A DNA stretch of 47,377 bases from contig JADJHE010000035.1 in assembly GCA_016707685.1 (NCBI GenBank), positions 1 to 47,377 on the forward strand, written 5' to 3'. This stretch comes from Bacteroidota bacterium (GTDB taxonomy: Bacteria; Bacteroidota; Bacteroidia; 2-12-FULL-35-15). Positions within the stretch are counted from its first letter, which is position 1. Each line of letters begins with the position of its first letter. The notes under the pieces are model-generated. The model saw nothing but the letters and a program-made list of their open reading frames with translations. It ran no database searches and was not told where the DNA came from. This document shows positions 9,004-17,737 of this stretch, piece by piece. The position numbers and the translations under genes are program-made.

Positions 9004-10310
9004 TCGAGTTCTTAGACGAATTTATTAATTATGTAACTGCTGTAGATGCGGCCAAATTATTTCGAATATTTTGGTTCTTCTTTATGTTCGAATTTTTTCG
9101 TTTTTTCTTGATTGAAATAACCACCCTGCTCCTATGGAAATTCACCAGCTTTTTTAGAAAACGTAGAATTGCAGATGCTCGTTTAACATTGTGGGAAAAA
9201 CAGCCTTTTGTATCTGTTATTGTGCCCGGAAAAAATGAAGGGAAACATATTTACAAATTAGCCAATTCGCTAAAAGAACAAACCTATCAAAATTTCGAAT
9301 TAATTGTTATTGACGATGGTTCGGATGATCAAACGCCAGAGATCTGTAAAAGCTTAAAACAAAATGGGTATATCGATGCATATTATCGAAACGATGTAAG
9401 AGGTGGGAAGGCATCGGCTGCAAATTTAGGCTTACGTTATTCAAAAGGAAAATTTATTATTCATTTAGATGCCGATTGTTCGTACGATAGAGATGCCATC
9501 GAAAATATTTTAGTTCCTTTTTATTTTGATTTGAACATTGGTGCTATTGGTGGAAATGTACAAGTTCGTAATTACAAGGAAAGTTTGTGTGCTACATTGC
9601 AAGCCATAGAGTACATGGATACGATTTCGGTTGGACGTATTTCTACCAGTGAATTGGGTATTTACCGAGTAATTTCAGGTGCTTTCGGTGCTTTCCGTAA
9701 AGAGGCATTGGATCGTTTGGGTGGCTGGGATATTGGTCCAGGCTTGGATGGTGATATTACGGTGAAAATTCGTAAACTGGGTTATAAAATTCATTTTGAA
9801 CCTTCTGCTGTTTGTCAAACAAGTGTTCCTGTTACATTTAAAAAGCTTATCAAACAACGTTTACGTTGGGATAAATCCTTGATTCGATTCAGATTAAGAA
9901 AGCATCGCGATGTTTTTTTTCCAAACGATTCCTTCCGCTTTTCAAACTTTATATCTTTCGTAGAGAATATTACCTATAATTTGATTTTGAATGTTAAATG
10001 GTATTTCTACCTGTTTGATATGGTTGTAAATTTTACTTCGCAATTAATGTTTATAGTACCAATGAATATTCTCTTGTATACTGTAAATAATTTCCTGAAG
10101 TTTTTTGTATTCTCTTTGTTTCGCGAACGTAAGAATGAAACGGTGCACTACTTTTTAATATACTTGCCTTTGATGGTGTTTTACTTTGGCTACTTTTTAA
10201 GAATTGTACGTTCAATTGCCTACATACAAGAAATATTCTTTAAGGCATCTTATAAAGACAGCTGGAATCCTCAAAAGTCCTCGAAATTTGCGAAGGCTTT
10301 AAAACTTTAG
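9000..10310 (+). CDS. Processive glycosyltransferase family 2 (polysaccharide synthase)
   Basis: Membrane synthase of the BcsA/PgaC/HasA type, predicted to polymerise a nucleotide-sugar and pass the chain across the inner membrane. An N-terminal hydrophobic region (residues about 20-50) precedes the GT-A domain, which has SVIVPGKNEG (72-81), the donor-binding VIDDGSDD (103-110), the metal site LDAD (156-159), acceptor-binding GPGLDGD (246-252, the place of TED) and QRLRW (286-290, the QxxRW motif of processive enzymes). Several C-terminal membrane segments follow (residues about 320-400). There is no PilZ domain, so any second-messenger input would have to come from another subunit, such as the upstream regulator. 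Its 3' end overlaps the convergent phosphatase gene by 4 nt. The polymer is not deducible. Confidence 0.9.
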   Translation: MIEFLDEFINYVTAVDAAKLFRIFWFFFMFEFFRFFLIEITTLLLWKFTSFFRKRRIADARLTLWEKQPFVSVIVPGKNEGKHIYKLANSLKEQTYQNFELIVIDDGSDDQTPEICKSLKQNGYIDAYYRNDVRGGKASAANLGLRYSKGKFIIHLDADCSYDRDAIENILVPFYFDLNIGAIGGNVQVRNYKESLCATLQAIEYMDTISVGRISTSELGIYRVISGAFGAFRKEALDRLGGWDIGPGLDGDITVKIRKLGYKIHFEPSAVCQTSVPVTFKKLIKQRLRWDKSLIRFRLRKHRDVFFPNDSFRFSNFISFVENITYNLILNVKWYFYLFDMVVNFTSQLMFIVPMNILLYTVNNFLKFFVFSLFRERKNETVHYFLIYLPLMVFYFGYFLRIVRSIAYIQEIFFKASYKDSWNPQKSSKFAKALKL

Positions 10311-10771
10311 TTGTTTGCTAAGGAAGAGGCAATTACATCACATGCTTTGTCCAATAAAATAAACACATTTTCAAATCCTTGTTCACCTCCAAAATAGGGG
10401 TCAGGAACATTCATGTTGGAATTAGGGTAGACACGATTCAATATCATTTCTACTTTTTTTCGGTCATTGCTATCTCTTGATAAAGAAACAACATCTGCAT
10501 AATTGGAGGCATCCATCACAAAAATATGATCAAAATTATCAAAATCGGCAACTGTAAATTGACGTGCTTTTAGTTTGGATACATCCACACCATGTTTTTT
10601 TGCATTTGCAATGGTTCTGCTATCAGGATGGTCTCCAGTATGGTAATTAGATGTTCCTGCTGAATCTATTTGAATGGATAAGTTTAATTTTTCTGCTTTA
10701 TGTCTAAGAATGCCTTCTGCCAATGGTGATCGACAAATGTTTCCCAAGCAAACCATCAATACTTTTTGCAT
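10307..10771 (-). CDS. Low-molecular-weight protein tyrosine phosphatase
   Basis: Dephosphorylates phosphotyrosine proteins in the cytoplasm. The N-terminal P-loop is CLGNICRS, with nucleophile C8 and R14. The general-acid loop is DPYFGGEQGFENVF near the C-terminus. The length of 154 residues is standard. The gene lies 4 nt downstream of the large sensor kinase on the same strand, so they are probably co-transcribed, and it converges with the polysaccharide synthase gene. LMW phosphatases often accompany polysaccharide genes (the Wzb role), but no Wzc-type tyrosine kinase is visible here, so that link is only suggestive. Confidence 0.93.
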   Translation of the reverse strand: MQKVLMVCLGNICRSPLAEGILRHKAEKLNLSIQIDSAGTSNYHTGDHPDSRTIANAKKHGVDVSKLKARQFTVADFDNFDHIFVMDASNYADVVSLSRDSNDRKKVEMILNRVYPNSNMNVPDPYFGGEQGFENVFILLDKACDVIASSLANN

Positions 10772-10775
10772 ACTA

Positions 10776-13700
10776 CTAATCTTTGATAGGTTTAAATTTC
10801 AGAATATAGTGCGTACCAGGTTTTTGAATTTTTTCAATTTCTCCATTCAACTGGTTCGATAATATTTTTATTAATTCTAATCCCAATGTAGTTGTTTCAT
10901 TGTTGAATACCTCATCATTAAAGCCTTTTCCATTATCGCCAATAATAATAGTGTATTCTTCTTTCACATTCGATTTATGCAATTCAATTTCAATAATTCC
11001 ATTGTTCACCTCATTAAACGCGTATTTAAATGAGTTGGAGATAATTTCATTCAATAACAATCCCAACGGAATAATGGTATTCAAATTAAAATGCTGTACT
11101 TCCAAATCGAGTTTTAATTCAATTTCTTTGTTGTAGCTGTAGGTCTCAATTAAATTTTCCACCAACATGTTAATGTATTCTTTCACATTAATACGTCCAT
11201 AGTCTTCTGATTTGTAAAGTTTTTCATGAACCAATGATATCGTTCTGATTCTATTTCGAATCTCTCTGAAAAGCTCAGTTGCTTTAGGATCCGAAACATA
11301 ATCCGATTGAATATTGATCAAGCTATTGATAATCTGTAAATTATTCTTTACACGGTGATGTACTTCTTTTAAAAGTATTTCATTCTCATCTCGTTTTTTA
11401 ATAATCTCAGCAGTTCTGTCTTTGATGATTTTTTCGAAACGTTCTTTTTGCAATAAATGTTTACGTTTTCGATATTGGTTGTATCCATATATTGAACCGA
11501 AGAAACCAACAGTACAAAATATAATAAACCACCATGTTGTCCAGAAAGGTTGTTTTATAGTAAAGTCAAACTCGGCAAACTCTTCATTGGATACACCGTC
11601 TTTGTTTTCGGCTTTTACTAAAAAACGATACACACCAGGAGGAAGGTTGGAGTAGGTTGCTGTTTGTATTTCTTCTGTTGGACTCCAGTTTTTATCAAAA
11701 CCTTCTAATTTGAAACTGTATTTTATGTTTTCAGGAAAGGTTTTGCTAATAGCACTAAAGTTAAATGTAATATGATTTTTATCGTGTGTAAAAATAGTAT
11801 TCAATGGTAAATTGTACCATTGTGATAAAGTATCTGAATACTCAGTCCAATTCACATCTTCATAAAAAAGTTTTACATTTTGTATTGCAACCTTGGGTGT
11901 TTCTCTATTGCGTAGGAGTTCTTCACTCGGACTAAATTTTATAGCTCCTTTAATGGTTCCAAACCATAAATCGCCATTTCCATCAATGCATGTTGCACGT
12001 GAGTTGCATTCAATTCCTTTAAATCCTTCTGCTTTTCCATAATTTCGAATTGTAGCAATTTCACCTTTTTCATTCAGTGTAATTTTATCAAGTCCTTTAT
12101 TGGTACCTACCCAAATATTTCCATAACTATCTGTATTCATTAGGTAAACAGTACCAGATGTAAGTCCTTCTTTTGTTGTTACACTTTTTATTTCAGTACC
12201 ATTGAACCAACCCACGCAATTATCTGTACCTACCCAAATATTACCAAACTTATCTTTTACCATGCTACCTGCATAGGTATTGCATAATCCTTTTGTTAAA
12301 TGTTTGATAATTTTTTCATGATTGTAAATGTATACACCATTGCCTGTTCCCATCCAAATGTATCCATTCTTATCTTCTATAAATGAATACACATTATCAT
12401 TCGTTAAACCAATGCTCTCATCCAATTGCACAACAGTTTTACCATTATCCACAAAAACTCTATTTCCTCGTGTTCCTATGTAAATTATACCATTCGAATC
12501 TTCAAAAATTGCTCTTACATTTTTTACTTCTTTATTTTTATAAGGTGTAAATGTAGAACCATTGTATATGCTTAATCCTTGGTTATTACCTATCCACACA
12601 TTTCCTTTGCTGTCTGTAAATATGCATCGTGTTTCTGCAGTTATTGTTGGGAATGTGGTAACCGCTTTTCCATCGTATTTATACAGTCCATGCAAACTTG
12701 TTCCTACCCAAATGTTTCTTTTTATCAGCATTGATGGCGAAAATATCTTTTCATTTAATCCTTGCAGGTTGTCGTAGTAGGTAAATGCTTGGTTGGTATA
12801 TTTTACTAAACCACCGCCACCAGTACCAATCCATAAGTTTCCTGTTTTATCTTCGTAGATACATTTTATATTATCTACTGGCATTCCATTTGATTGATTA
12901 AAATGCAGCACTTGTTTTTTTGTTATTTTATATAGTCCTTCATTTTGAGTACATACCCATAATTGATTTTGCTGATCAAAATGAATAGCGCTAATGGTTG
13001 CACTTGTTGGAATATTTATGGAGTCGATTTTACTTGCTTTTACCTGATAGTGTGAAGGGCCAATGATTTTTATTTTATGGAAGATTGATCGATTTTCTAC
13101 GGCCCATAAGTTTCCGTTTTTATCTTCTGTAATAGATGTAATATTTGCTGCATTAATATGCTCATTGTCAGCAATTCGTACTAATGTTTTGTTTTTTAAT
13201 ACCAATAATCCTTGGTCTGTCCCTATCCAGATAAGGTTTCTACTGTCTTTTTTATAGCAATTAACATCAAAGTATTTTAGTGAATCGCCTCGTATTTCAA
13301 GTTGACTGAATTGTTTACCATCAAATAAAAGTATTTCATGGTTTTTAATTACAATCAAATTGTTATTGTCATCATTTGTAATGAATTCTACATAACCGCC
13401 AGAAAAATATTTTTCATTCGTCTTGCTGTAGCTTGTAAATGTTTGTCCATTAAATTGGCACAATTCATTGAACCGAGTTCCAAACCACATGTTCTTATTA
13501 ACATCTTCAGAAATAGCATTAATCACTTGTCCGCACAAGCCATCTTTTTCTTCATATACTTTAAACGATTTTCCATCAAATCGGTTTAATCCTCCTCCTG
13601 ATGTTCCTATCCATAAATAACCTCTACTATCTTCATAAATGGTATTGACCTCTGATTGTGAAAGTCCTTCATCTAATGAATAAGTTTGAAAATTATAAAG

Positions 13701-13778
13701 TTGTGCTTGGAGTGCAAATGGGAGTGTAAGCAATAATGATAATGCTAACTTAATTAACGATTTACTATTAATTACCAT
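10776..13778 (-). CDS. Two-component propeller sensor histidine kinase (HisKA_2 family)
   Basis: A 1000-residue membrane sensor. A signal peptide (SLLLTLPFALQAQ) precedes about 600 residues of periplasmic beta-propeller repeats, recognisable as recurring EDSRGYLWIGTSGGGLNRF, EDKNGNLWAVENRS and EDKTGNLWIGTGGGGLVKY. A Y_Y_Y domain follows (YSFKLEGFDKNWSPTEE, YSNLPPGVYRFLVKAENKDG), then one membrane helix near residue 745 and a coiled linker. The kinase part has phosphoacceptor region KEVHHRVKNNLQII (His near 806) and an ATPase domain with IPLGLLLNEIISNSFKYAF and IGDNGKGF. No response regulator is encoded next to it and no receiver domain is fused, so its partner lies elsewhere. A minus-strand TATTTTTG at 13808-13801 could be its -7 element. 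The ligand is unknown. Confidence 0.93.
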   Translation of the reverse strand: MVINSKSLIKLALSLLLTLPFALQAQLYNFQTYSLDEGLSQSEVNTIYEDSRGYLWIGTSGGGLNRFDGKSFKVYEEKDGLCGQVINAISEDVNKNMWFGTRFNELCQFNGQTFTSYSKTNEKYFSGGYVEFITNDDNNNLIVIKNHEILLFDGKQFSQLEIRGDSLKYFDVNCYKKDSRNLIWIGTDQGLLVLKNKTLVRIADNEHINAANITSITEDKNGNLWAVENRSIFHKIKIIGPSHYQVKASKIDSINIPTSATISAIHFDQQNQLWVCTQNEGLYKITKKQVLHFNQSNGMPVDNIKCIYEDKTGNLWIGTGGGGLVKYTNQAFTYYDNLQGLNEKIFSPSMLIKRNIWVGTSLHGLYKYDGKAVTTFPTITAETRCIFTDSKGNVWIGNNQGLSIYNGSTFTPYKNKEVKNVRAIFEDSNGIIYIGTRGNRVFVDNGKTVVQLDESIGLTNDNVYSFIEDKNGYIWMGTGNGVYIYNHEKIIKHLTKGLCNTYAGSMVKDKFGNIWVGTDNCVGWFNGTEIKSVTTKEGLTSGTVYLMNTDSYGNIWVGTNKGLDKITLNEKGEIATIRNYGKAEGFKGIECNSRATCIDGNGDLWFGTIKGAIKFSPSEELLRNRETPKVAIQNVKLFYEDVNWTEYSDTLSQWYNLPLNTIFTHDKNHITFNFSAISKTFPENIKYSFKLEGFDKNWSPTEEIQTATYSNLPPGVYRFLVKAENKDGVSNEEFAEFDFTIKQPFWTTWWFIIFCTVGFFGSIYGYNQYRKRKHLLQKERFEKIIKDRTAEIIKKRDENEILLKEVHHRVKNNLQIINSLINIQSDYVSDPKATELFREIRNRIRTISLVHEKLYKSEDYGRINVKEYINMLVENLIETYSYNKEIELKLDLEVQHFNLNTIIPLGLLLNEIISNSFKYAFNEVNNGIIEIELHKSNVKEEYTIIIGDNGKGFNDEVFNNETTTLGLELIKILSNQLNGEIEKIQKPGTHYILKFKPIKD

Positions 13779-13801
13779 AAGCTTAAGGTTTAGTATATAA
13801 C

Positions 13802-13836
13802 AAAAATAGGAATCAGATGTTCTGATTCCTATTTTT
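13802..13836. terminator. Rho-independent terminator downstream of dnaA
   Basis: A perfect 16-nt inverted repeat (AAAAATAGGAATCAGA and its complement) around a TGT loop. It has A-runs and T-runs on both sides, so it could work in either direction. It lies between the dnaA stop and the sensor-kinase start. Confidence 0.85.
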
Positions 13837-13858
13837 TATAGACATTTTTGAGGTATTC

Positions 13859-15289
13859 TTATTGAATGCTGATTTTTTTATTCAATTCATCAATGTAATT
13901 TTTGAATCGTTTGTCAGTATCCATAAGGTTGTTAACTGTACGGCAAGCATGCAAAACAGTAGCATGGTCTTTTCCACCACAATGTAAGCCAATAGTTGCT
14001 AATGATGATTTAGTCATACTTTTTGCAAAATACATAGCAATTTGACGTGCTTGAACAACTTCACGTTTACGTGTTTTCGATTTCAAAAGTTCGATTGGTA
14101 AGTCAAAATAATCACAAACCACTTTTTGTATGTAATCAATTGATACTTCACGAGCAGTATTTTTAACAAATTTGTCAATCATTTGCTTCGCAAGTTCCAA
14201 TGTAATTGCTTTTTTGTTCATTGATGACTGAGCAAGCAAAGAAATTAATGCTCCTTCTAACTCACGAACATTGGTTGTGATGCTGTATGCTAAATATTCA
14301 ATTACTTCTTTTGGTAAGTCAATACCATCGGTGTATAATTTTTTCTCAAGAATTGCAATACGAGTTTCCAAACCAGGCGTTTGTAAATCAGCAGCTAAGC
14401 CCCATTTGAAACGAGACAATAAACGTTGTTCAAATCCTTGTAATTCAACTGGTGGTTTATCAGCAGTTAAAATGATTTGTTTTCCTGTTTGGTGTAAGTG
14501 GTTGAATATATGGAAGAAAACATCTTGTGTTTTTTCTTTTCCAGCAAAATATTGAACATCATCAATAATTAATACATCAATCATTTGATAAAAATGTACA
14601 AAATCATTTTGATTGTTGTTTCTTACTGAATCAATGTATTGTTGTGTGAATTTTTCTGATGATACATATAATACAGTCTTATTTGGAAATTCATTTTTAA
14701 TTTGAATACCAATAGAATGTGCTAAATGTGTTTTTCCTAATCCAACACCACCATATATTAATAAAGGGTTGAATGCAGTTCCTCCTGGTTTATTTGCAAC
14801 AGCAAATCCAGCAGAACGAGCCAAACGATTACAATCTCCTTCTACAAAATTTTCGAATGAATAATTTGCATTCAATTGAGATTCAACGTTTACCTTTTTT
14901 AATCCAGGAATAATGAATGGATTACGGATTGTATTTTGATTCAAATCAATCGGCATTGATACCGATGGATTCTTTAATTCTTTTTTGCTATTTGTTGGAA
15001 TCTTAACCGTAAATGGTTTTGATGAGTTATGGGAATTCTCCATAACGATAGAATATTCTAATCTTCCTTCTGTTCCTAATTCCTTTTTAATTGTTTTCTT
15101 TAATAAGGTAATATAGTGTTCTTCTAACCATTCATAAAAGAACTGACTTGGAACTTGTATTGTTAAAACGCTGTTGCTTAATTTTACCGGCTTAATCGGT
15201 TCGAACCATGTTTTGAAACTCTGTGAACTAACATTGTCTCTTATTATCTCCAGACAACTCTCCCAAACTTTTACGTATGCTTTCTCCAT
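13859..15289 (-). CDS. dnaA: Chromosomal replication initiator DnaA
   Basis: Binds DnaA boxes at oriC, melts the origin and loads the helicase. All four domains are present in 476 residues. Domain I opens KVWESCLEIIRDNVSSQSFKTWF. A short linker follows. The AAA+ domain has Walker A GGVGLGKT (180-187) and Walker B VLIIDDVQYFAGKEKTQ. The C-terminal DNA-binding domain carries the signature GGKDHATVLHACRT. The frame is intact. It ends in a strong terminator and is transcribed alone. No cluster of TTATCCACA-type boxes is visible within a few hundred bases, so an adjacent oriC is not supported. Confidence 0.98.
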   Translation of the reverse strand: MEKAYVKVWESCLEIIRDNVSSQSFKTWFEPIKPVKLSNSVLTIQVPSQFFYEWLEEHYITLLKKTIKKELGTEGRLEYSIVMENSHNSSKPFTVKIPTNSKKELKNPSVSMPIDLNQNTIRNPFIIPGLKKVNVESQLNANYSFENFVEGDCNRLARSAGFAVANKPGGTAFNPLLIYGGVGLGKTHLAHSIGIQIKNEFPNKTVLYVSSEKFTQQYIDSVRNNNQNDFVHFYQMIDVLIIDDVQYFAGKEKTQDVFFHIFNHLHQTGKQIILTADKPPVELQGFEQRLLSRFKWGLAADLQTPGLETRIAILEKKLYTDGIDLPKEVIEYLAYSITTNVRELEGALISLLAQSSMNKKAITLELAKQMIDKFVKNTAREVSIDYIQKVVCDYFDLPIELLKSKTRKREVVQARQIAMYFAKSMTKSSLATIGLHCGGKDHATVLHACRTVNNLMDTDKRFKNYIDELNKKISIQ

Positions 15290-15365
15290 TCTCTTCTGTA
15301 ATTTATATTTTGTTAAACTTTATGTTTAGTATATCCTATAATCCTGTGTAATCGCTATTGAGCCG

Positions 15366-15399
15366 TAAATATATACAACTTTAATTTATTCCTAACAAA
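15366..15399 (-). promoter_or_regulatory. Possible dnaA promoter
   Basis: On the minus strand TTTG (15399-15396), a 22-nt spacer and TATATTTA (15373-15366), one mismatch from TAnnTTTG. It stands about 75 nt before the dnaA ATG in an AT-rich 138-nt spacer. Confidence 0.35.
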
Positions 15400-15427
15400 T
15401 AATTAAGAAAAAAAGTTAAAAAAAATA

Positions 15428-16381
15428 TCAGATTGCTATTGACTTTTTGGAAATTTTTATAGAGTAGCCTTCCGAGGCCTTTTTCTTGGTCTTTTTCTCA
15501 AAAATATAGTCAATTCTACCCAATCGAATTCCTGCCCATCCCACTTGTGCCACCAATACTTTTTTCTGATCACTATTTTCGTATTCTAATGGTGTATCTA
15601 AAAAAGTATGTGTATGGGCTCCTATTATTAAATCAATATTTTTTGATTGTTTTGCCAAGTCCACATCATTTATTTTTCCTGCTTTAGAAGTAAATCCTAA
15701 ATGCGATAAACAAATAATCAAATCACATTTCTCTTCAAATTTTAATCGGTGTGAAACTTGTGCTGCTTTTTCTGCTGGGTTTAAATAGATTGTTTTCCCA
15801 TACATTCGTTTATCTACCAAACCATCTAATTCAATTCCAATTCCAAATACGCCAATTTTAATTTCATCTTTTATAAATACTTTGTAGGGCAATGTTTTTC
15901 CATTCATTGCTGTGTCCGAAAAATCATAATTGCAATTTATAAAAGGGAAATTTGCATGTGGTAATTGTTTTACTAATCCATCAATTCCATTATCAAAATC
16001 GTGATTGCCAATTGTACTTGCATCATAACCCATCATGCTCATTAATTTAAATTCCAATTCTCCACCATACATATTAAAGTAGGGAGTGCCTTGAAAAATA
16101 TCGCCCGCATCTAATAATAAAACATTTTTTTCTTCTGTTCTTATTTTTTTTATCAATGCTGCTCTTCGAACAGCCCCACCTAATCCTGGATATTTAGGAT
16201 CATTGTCTGGAAATGGGTCAATATGGCTGTGTACATCATTTGTATGCAACAAGGTGATTTTTACCAAATCAGTTTTTGCAAATACATCGGTTGGAATTGC
16301 ATTCAATGCAAAAATTCCAGCACCACCAATCAGCGATTTTTTTAAGAAGCTTCTTCTGCTATTCAAATTTAATTCGTCCAT
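15428..16381 (-). CDS. Metallophosphatase, N-terminal half of a split 5'-nucleotidase
   Basis: Calcineurin-like metallophosphoesterase of the UshA/5'-nucleotidase type. A twin-arginine-like leader (SRRSFLKKSLIGGAGIFAL) suggests Tat export. The metal-binding motifs are in order: LLHTNDVHSH, LLLDAGDIFQG, TIGNHDFDNG, ICLSHLGF and IIGAHTHTF. At 317 residues it covers only the catalytic domain; the substrate-specificity domain is encoded by the gene just upstream, overlapping by 23 nt. Both halves have their own export signal and clean ends, so I read this as a genuine two-gene arrangement rather than a frame error. Substrates would be nucleotides or related phosphoesters in the periplasm. Confidence 0.9.
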   Translation of the reverse strand: MDELNLNSRRSFLKKSLIGGAGIFALNAIPTDVFAKTDLVKITLLHTNDVHSHIDPFPDNDPKYPGLGGAVRRAALIKKIRTEEKNVLLLDAGDIFQGTPYFNMYGGELEFKLMSMMGYDASTIGNHDFDNGIDGLVKQLPHANFPFINCNYDFSDTAMNGKTLPYKVFIKDEIKIGVFGIGIELDGLVDKRMYGKTIYLNPAEKAAQVSHRLKFEEKCDLIICLSHLGFTSKAGKINDVDLAKQSKNIDLIIGAHTHTFLDTPLEYENSDQKKVLVAQVGWAGIRLGRIDYIFEKKTKKKASEGYSIKISKKSIAI

Positions 16382-17120
16382 CTATAGCAAATTTTAATGT
16401 GTTTCCTTTTTTGTTTTCATCAATTAAATAATCAATGATTGCATCTCTCAATAAATAATTAACTGTATCTGTTTTAAGTGGATTTTTGAAAAAGTCGTAT
16501 TTGTCGCCACCAGCCGATAAATAATCGGAAGTTACAATTTTATAAGTTTTATTAATATCAAAATCAGCTCCTGCAATTTTTAGTTCTTTTATTTTTTTTC
16601 CTTTTGCTATAATTGTTGCCCCAGAAAAAGGTGCTCCATTATTGGCAACCATTGCATCAAACAATTCCTTTGTTTTTTCGCCTGATAGTGTAAGTACAAC
16701 AACACTGTTTTCGAATGGCATTAATTCAAATACTTTACCTCTTGTAATTGTGCCCTTCGGAAGTTGAGCTCTTAAGCCCCCATTATTTAGTAAACAAATG
16801 TCGGCAAGTTTTCCATCAGCAGGTTTGTACTTGTCATTTGTTTTTTTCAAAACGGCATCACTCACAAAATTGCCCAAACTACTTTCAGGCAATCCTTTTA
16901 ATAATTCTTGATCTGATACAATTAAAACTTCATTCATAATTGCATCCATTTTATTTTTATATGGACTAATCGTATAGGTAAAAACAGAATCGGTTTCTGA
17001 TTTTGCATTTAACTCCAATGTCGATTTTTCAATTTTGACAATTTTTGTTGGATGGGAACAACTTTGTAGTAAATATAATGAAAGGAGCAAACAGCATAGC
17101 TGTTTTAGTAGTGCATTCAT
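16359..17120 (-). CDS. 5'-nucleotidase C-terminal domain lipoprotein
   Basis: Matches the C-terminal substrate-binding domain of UshA-like nucleotidases: SLGNFVSDAVLKK, DICLLNNGGLRAQLPKGTIT, FELMPFENSVVVLTLSG and ITSDYL-like VTSDYLSAGGDKYDF. The N-terminus is a lipoprotein signal (LLSLYLLQSC), so it would be membrane anchored. Start taken at the ATG at 17120 because the 16 residues upstream lack signal-peptide character. It has no metal-binding motifs and needs the downstream metallophosphatase for activity, which the 23-nt gene overlap supports. Confidence 0.88.
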   Translation of the reverse strand: MNALLKQLCCLLLSLYLLQSCSHPTKIVKIEKSTLELNAKSETDSVFTYTISPYKNKMDAIMNEVLIVSDQELLKGLPESSLGNFVSDAVLKKTNDKYKPADGKLADICLLNNGGLRAQLPKGTITRGKVFELMPFENSVVVLTLSGEKTKELFDAMVANNGAPFSGATIIAKGKKIKELKIAGADFDINKTYKIVTSDYLSAGGDKYDFFKNPLKTDTVNYLLRDAIIDYLIDENKKGNTLKFAIDGRIKFE

Positions 17121-17262
17121 GGGGAGTTGAGCTTGTTTAATTTTCACTACAATTATAAGCATTTGCAAGGGAATGAAGGTTATTAAAAAGATAATTTATT
17201 TTTATTTTTTTTGATTTTAGAATTAATATAATTTGTATATTCATTCGATAAAAAAAGCAAAA

Positions 17263-17667
17263 ATGTATATTTCTGAAACAACAATTAGGGTTCGTTATGC
17301 CGAAACCGACAGAATGGGATATGTGTATTATGGGAATTATACGCAATATTTTGAAGTGGGTAGGGTAGAGGCATTACGTCAATTAGGTTCAAGTTACAAG
17401 GATATGGAAGATAATGGTGTGATGCTACCTGTATATACATGTAACATAAAATACCATAAACCAGCCTTTTACGATGACCTACTTATTATAAAAACGACCA
17501 TCAAAGAATTACCAACTGCTCGCATTACGTTTGATTATGAAATTTATAATCAGAAAAATGAATTATTAAACACAGGAAACACAACATTGGTTTTTATCGA
17601 CATGAAAACGAACCGTCCTTGTCCAGCCCCAAAATCCTTTATTGATAAGATAAAGGCATATTTCTAA
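17263..17667 (+). CDS. Acyl-CoA thioesterase, YbgC/FadM-like hotdog fold
   Basis: A 134-residue single hotdog-domain thioesterase that hydrolyses acyl-CoA. It starts with the family pattern VRYAETDRMGYVYYGNYTQYFEVGRVEALR, including the catalytic-region aspartate in ETDRMG and the nucleotide-binding YGNY. The ATG at 17263 gives this conserved N-terminus; an upstream in-frame ATG at 17233 adds only ten polar residues. The gene is divergent from the 5'-nucleotidase pair and upstream of the arsenic operon, which has its own promoter. The chain-length preference cannot be inferred. Confidence 0.9.
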   Translation: MYISETTIRVRYAETDRMGYVYYGNYTQYFEVGRVEALRQLGSSYKDMEDNGVMLPVYTCNIKYHKPAFYDDLLIIKTTIKELPTARITFDYEIYNQKNELLNTGNTTLVFIDMKTNRPCPAPKSFIDKIKAYF

Positions 17668-17687
17668 TAAAATAAATTAAAAAATTC

Positions 17688-17723
17688 TTGCTTTTGGAAT
17701 ATTATTAATCGTATATTTGCGAT
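17688..17723 (+). promoter_or_regulatory. Promoter and candidate ArsR operator of the arsenic operon
   Basis: TTG (17688-17690), a 21-nt spacer and TATATTTG (17712-17719, exact TAnnTTTG). An inverted repeat ATCG (17708-17711) and CGAT (17720-17723), spaced by 8 nt, brackets the -7 element, an ideal place for a repressor. Operator identity is inferred from position. Confidence 0.6.
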
Positions 17724-17737
17724 ATATAATATCTATT

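Noticed and set aside
9000..10310. Cellulose synthase BcsA
   Set aside because: Lacks PilZ, has GLDGD in place of TED and is not next to bcsB or other cellulose genes; only a processive GT2 is supported.
15290..15427. oriC next to dnaA
   Set aside because: AT-rich, but no cluster of TTATCCACA-like DnaA boxes; dnaA in Bacteroidota is often away from the origin.
15428..17120. The two nucleotidase genes as one frameshifted gene
   Set aside because: The order is C-terminal domain first, both have their own export signals, and they overlap by 23 nt with intact ends.
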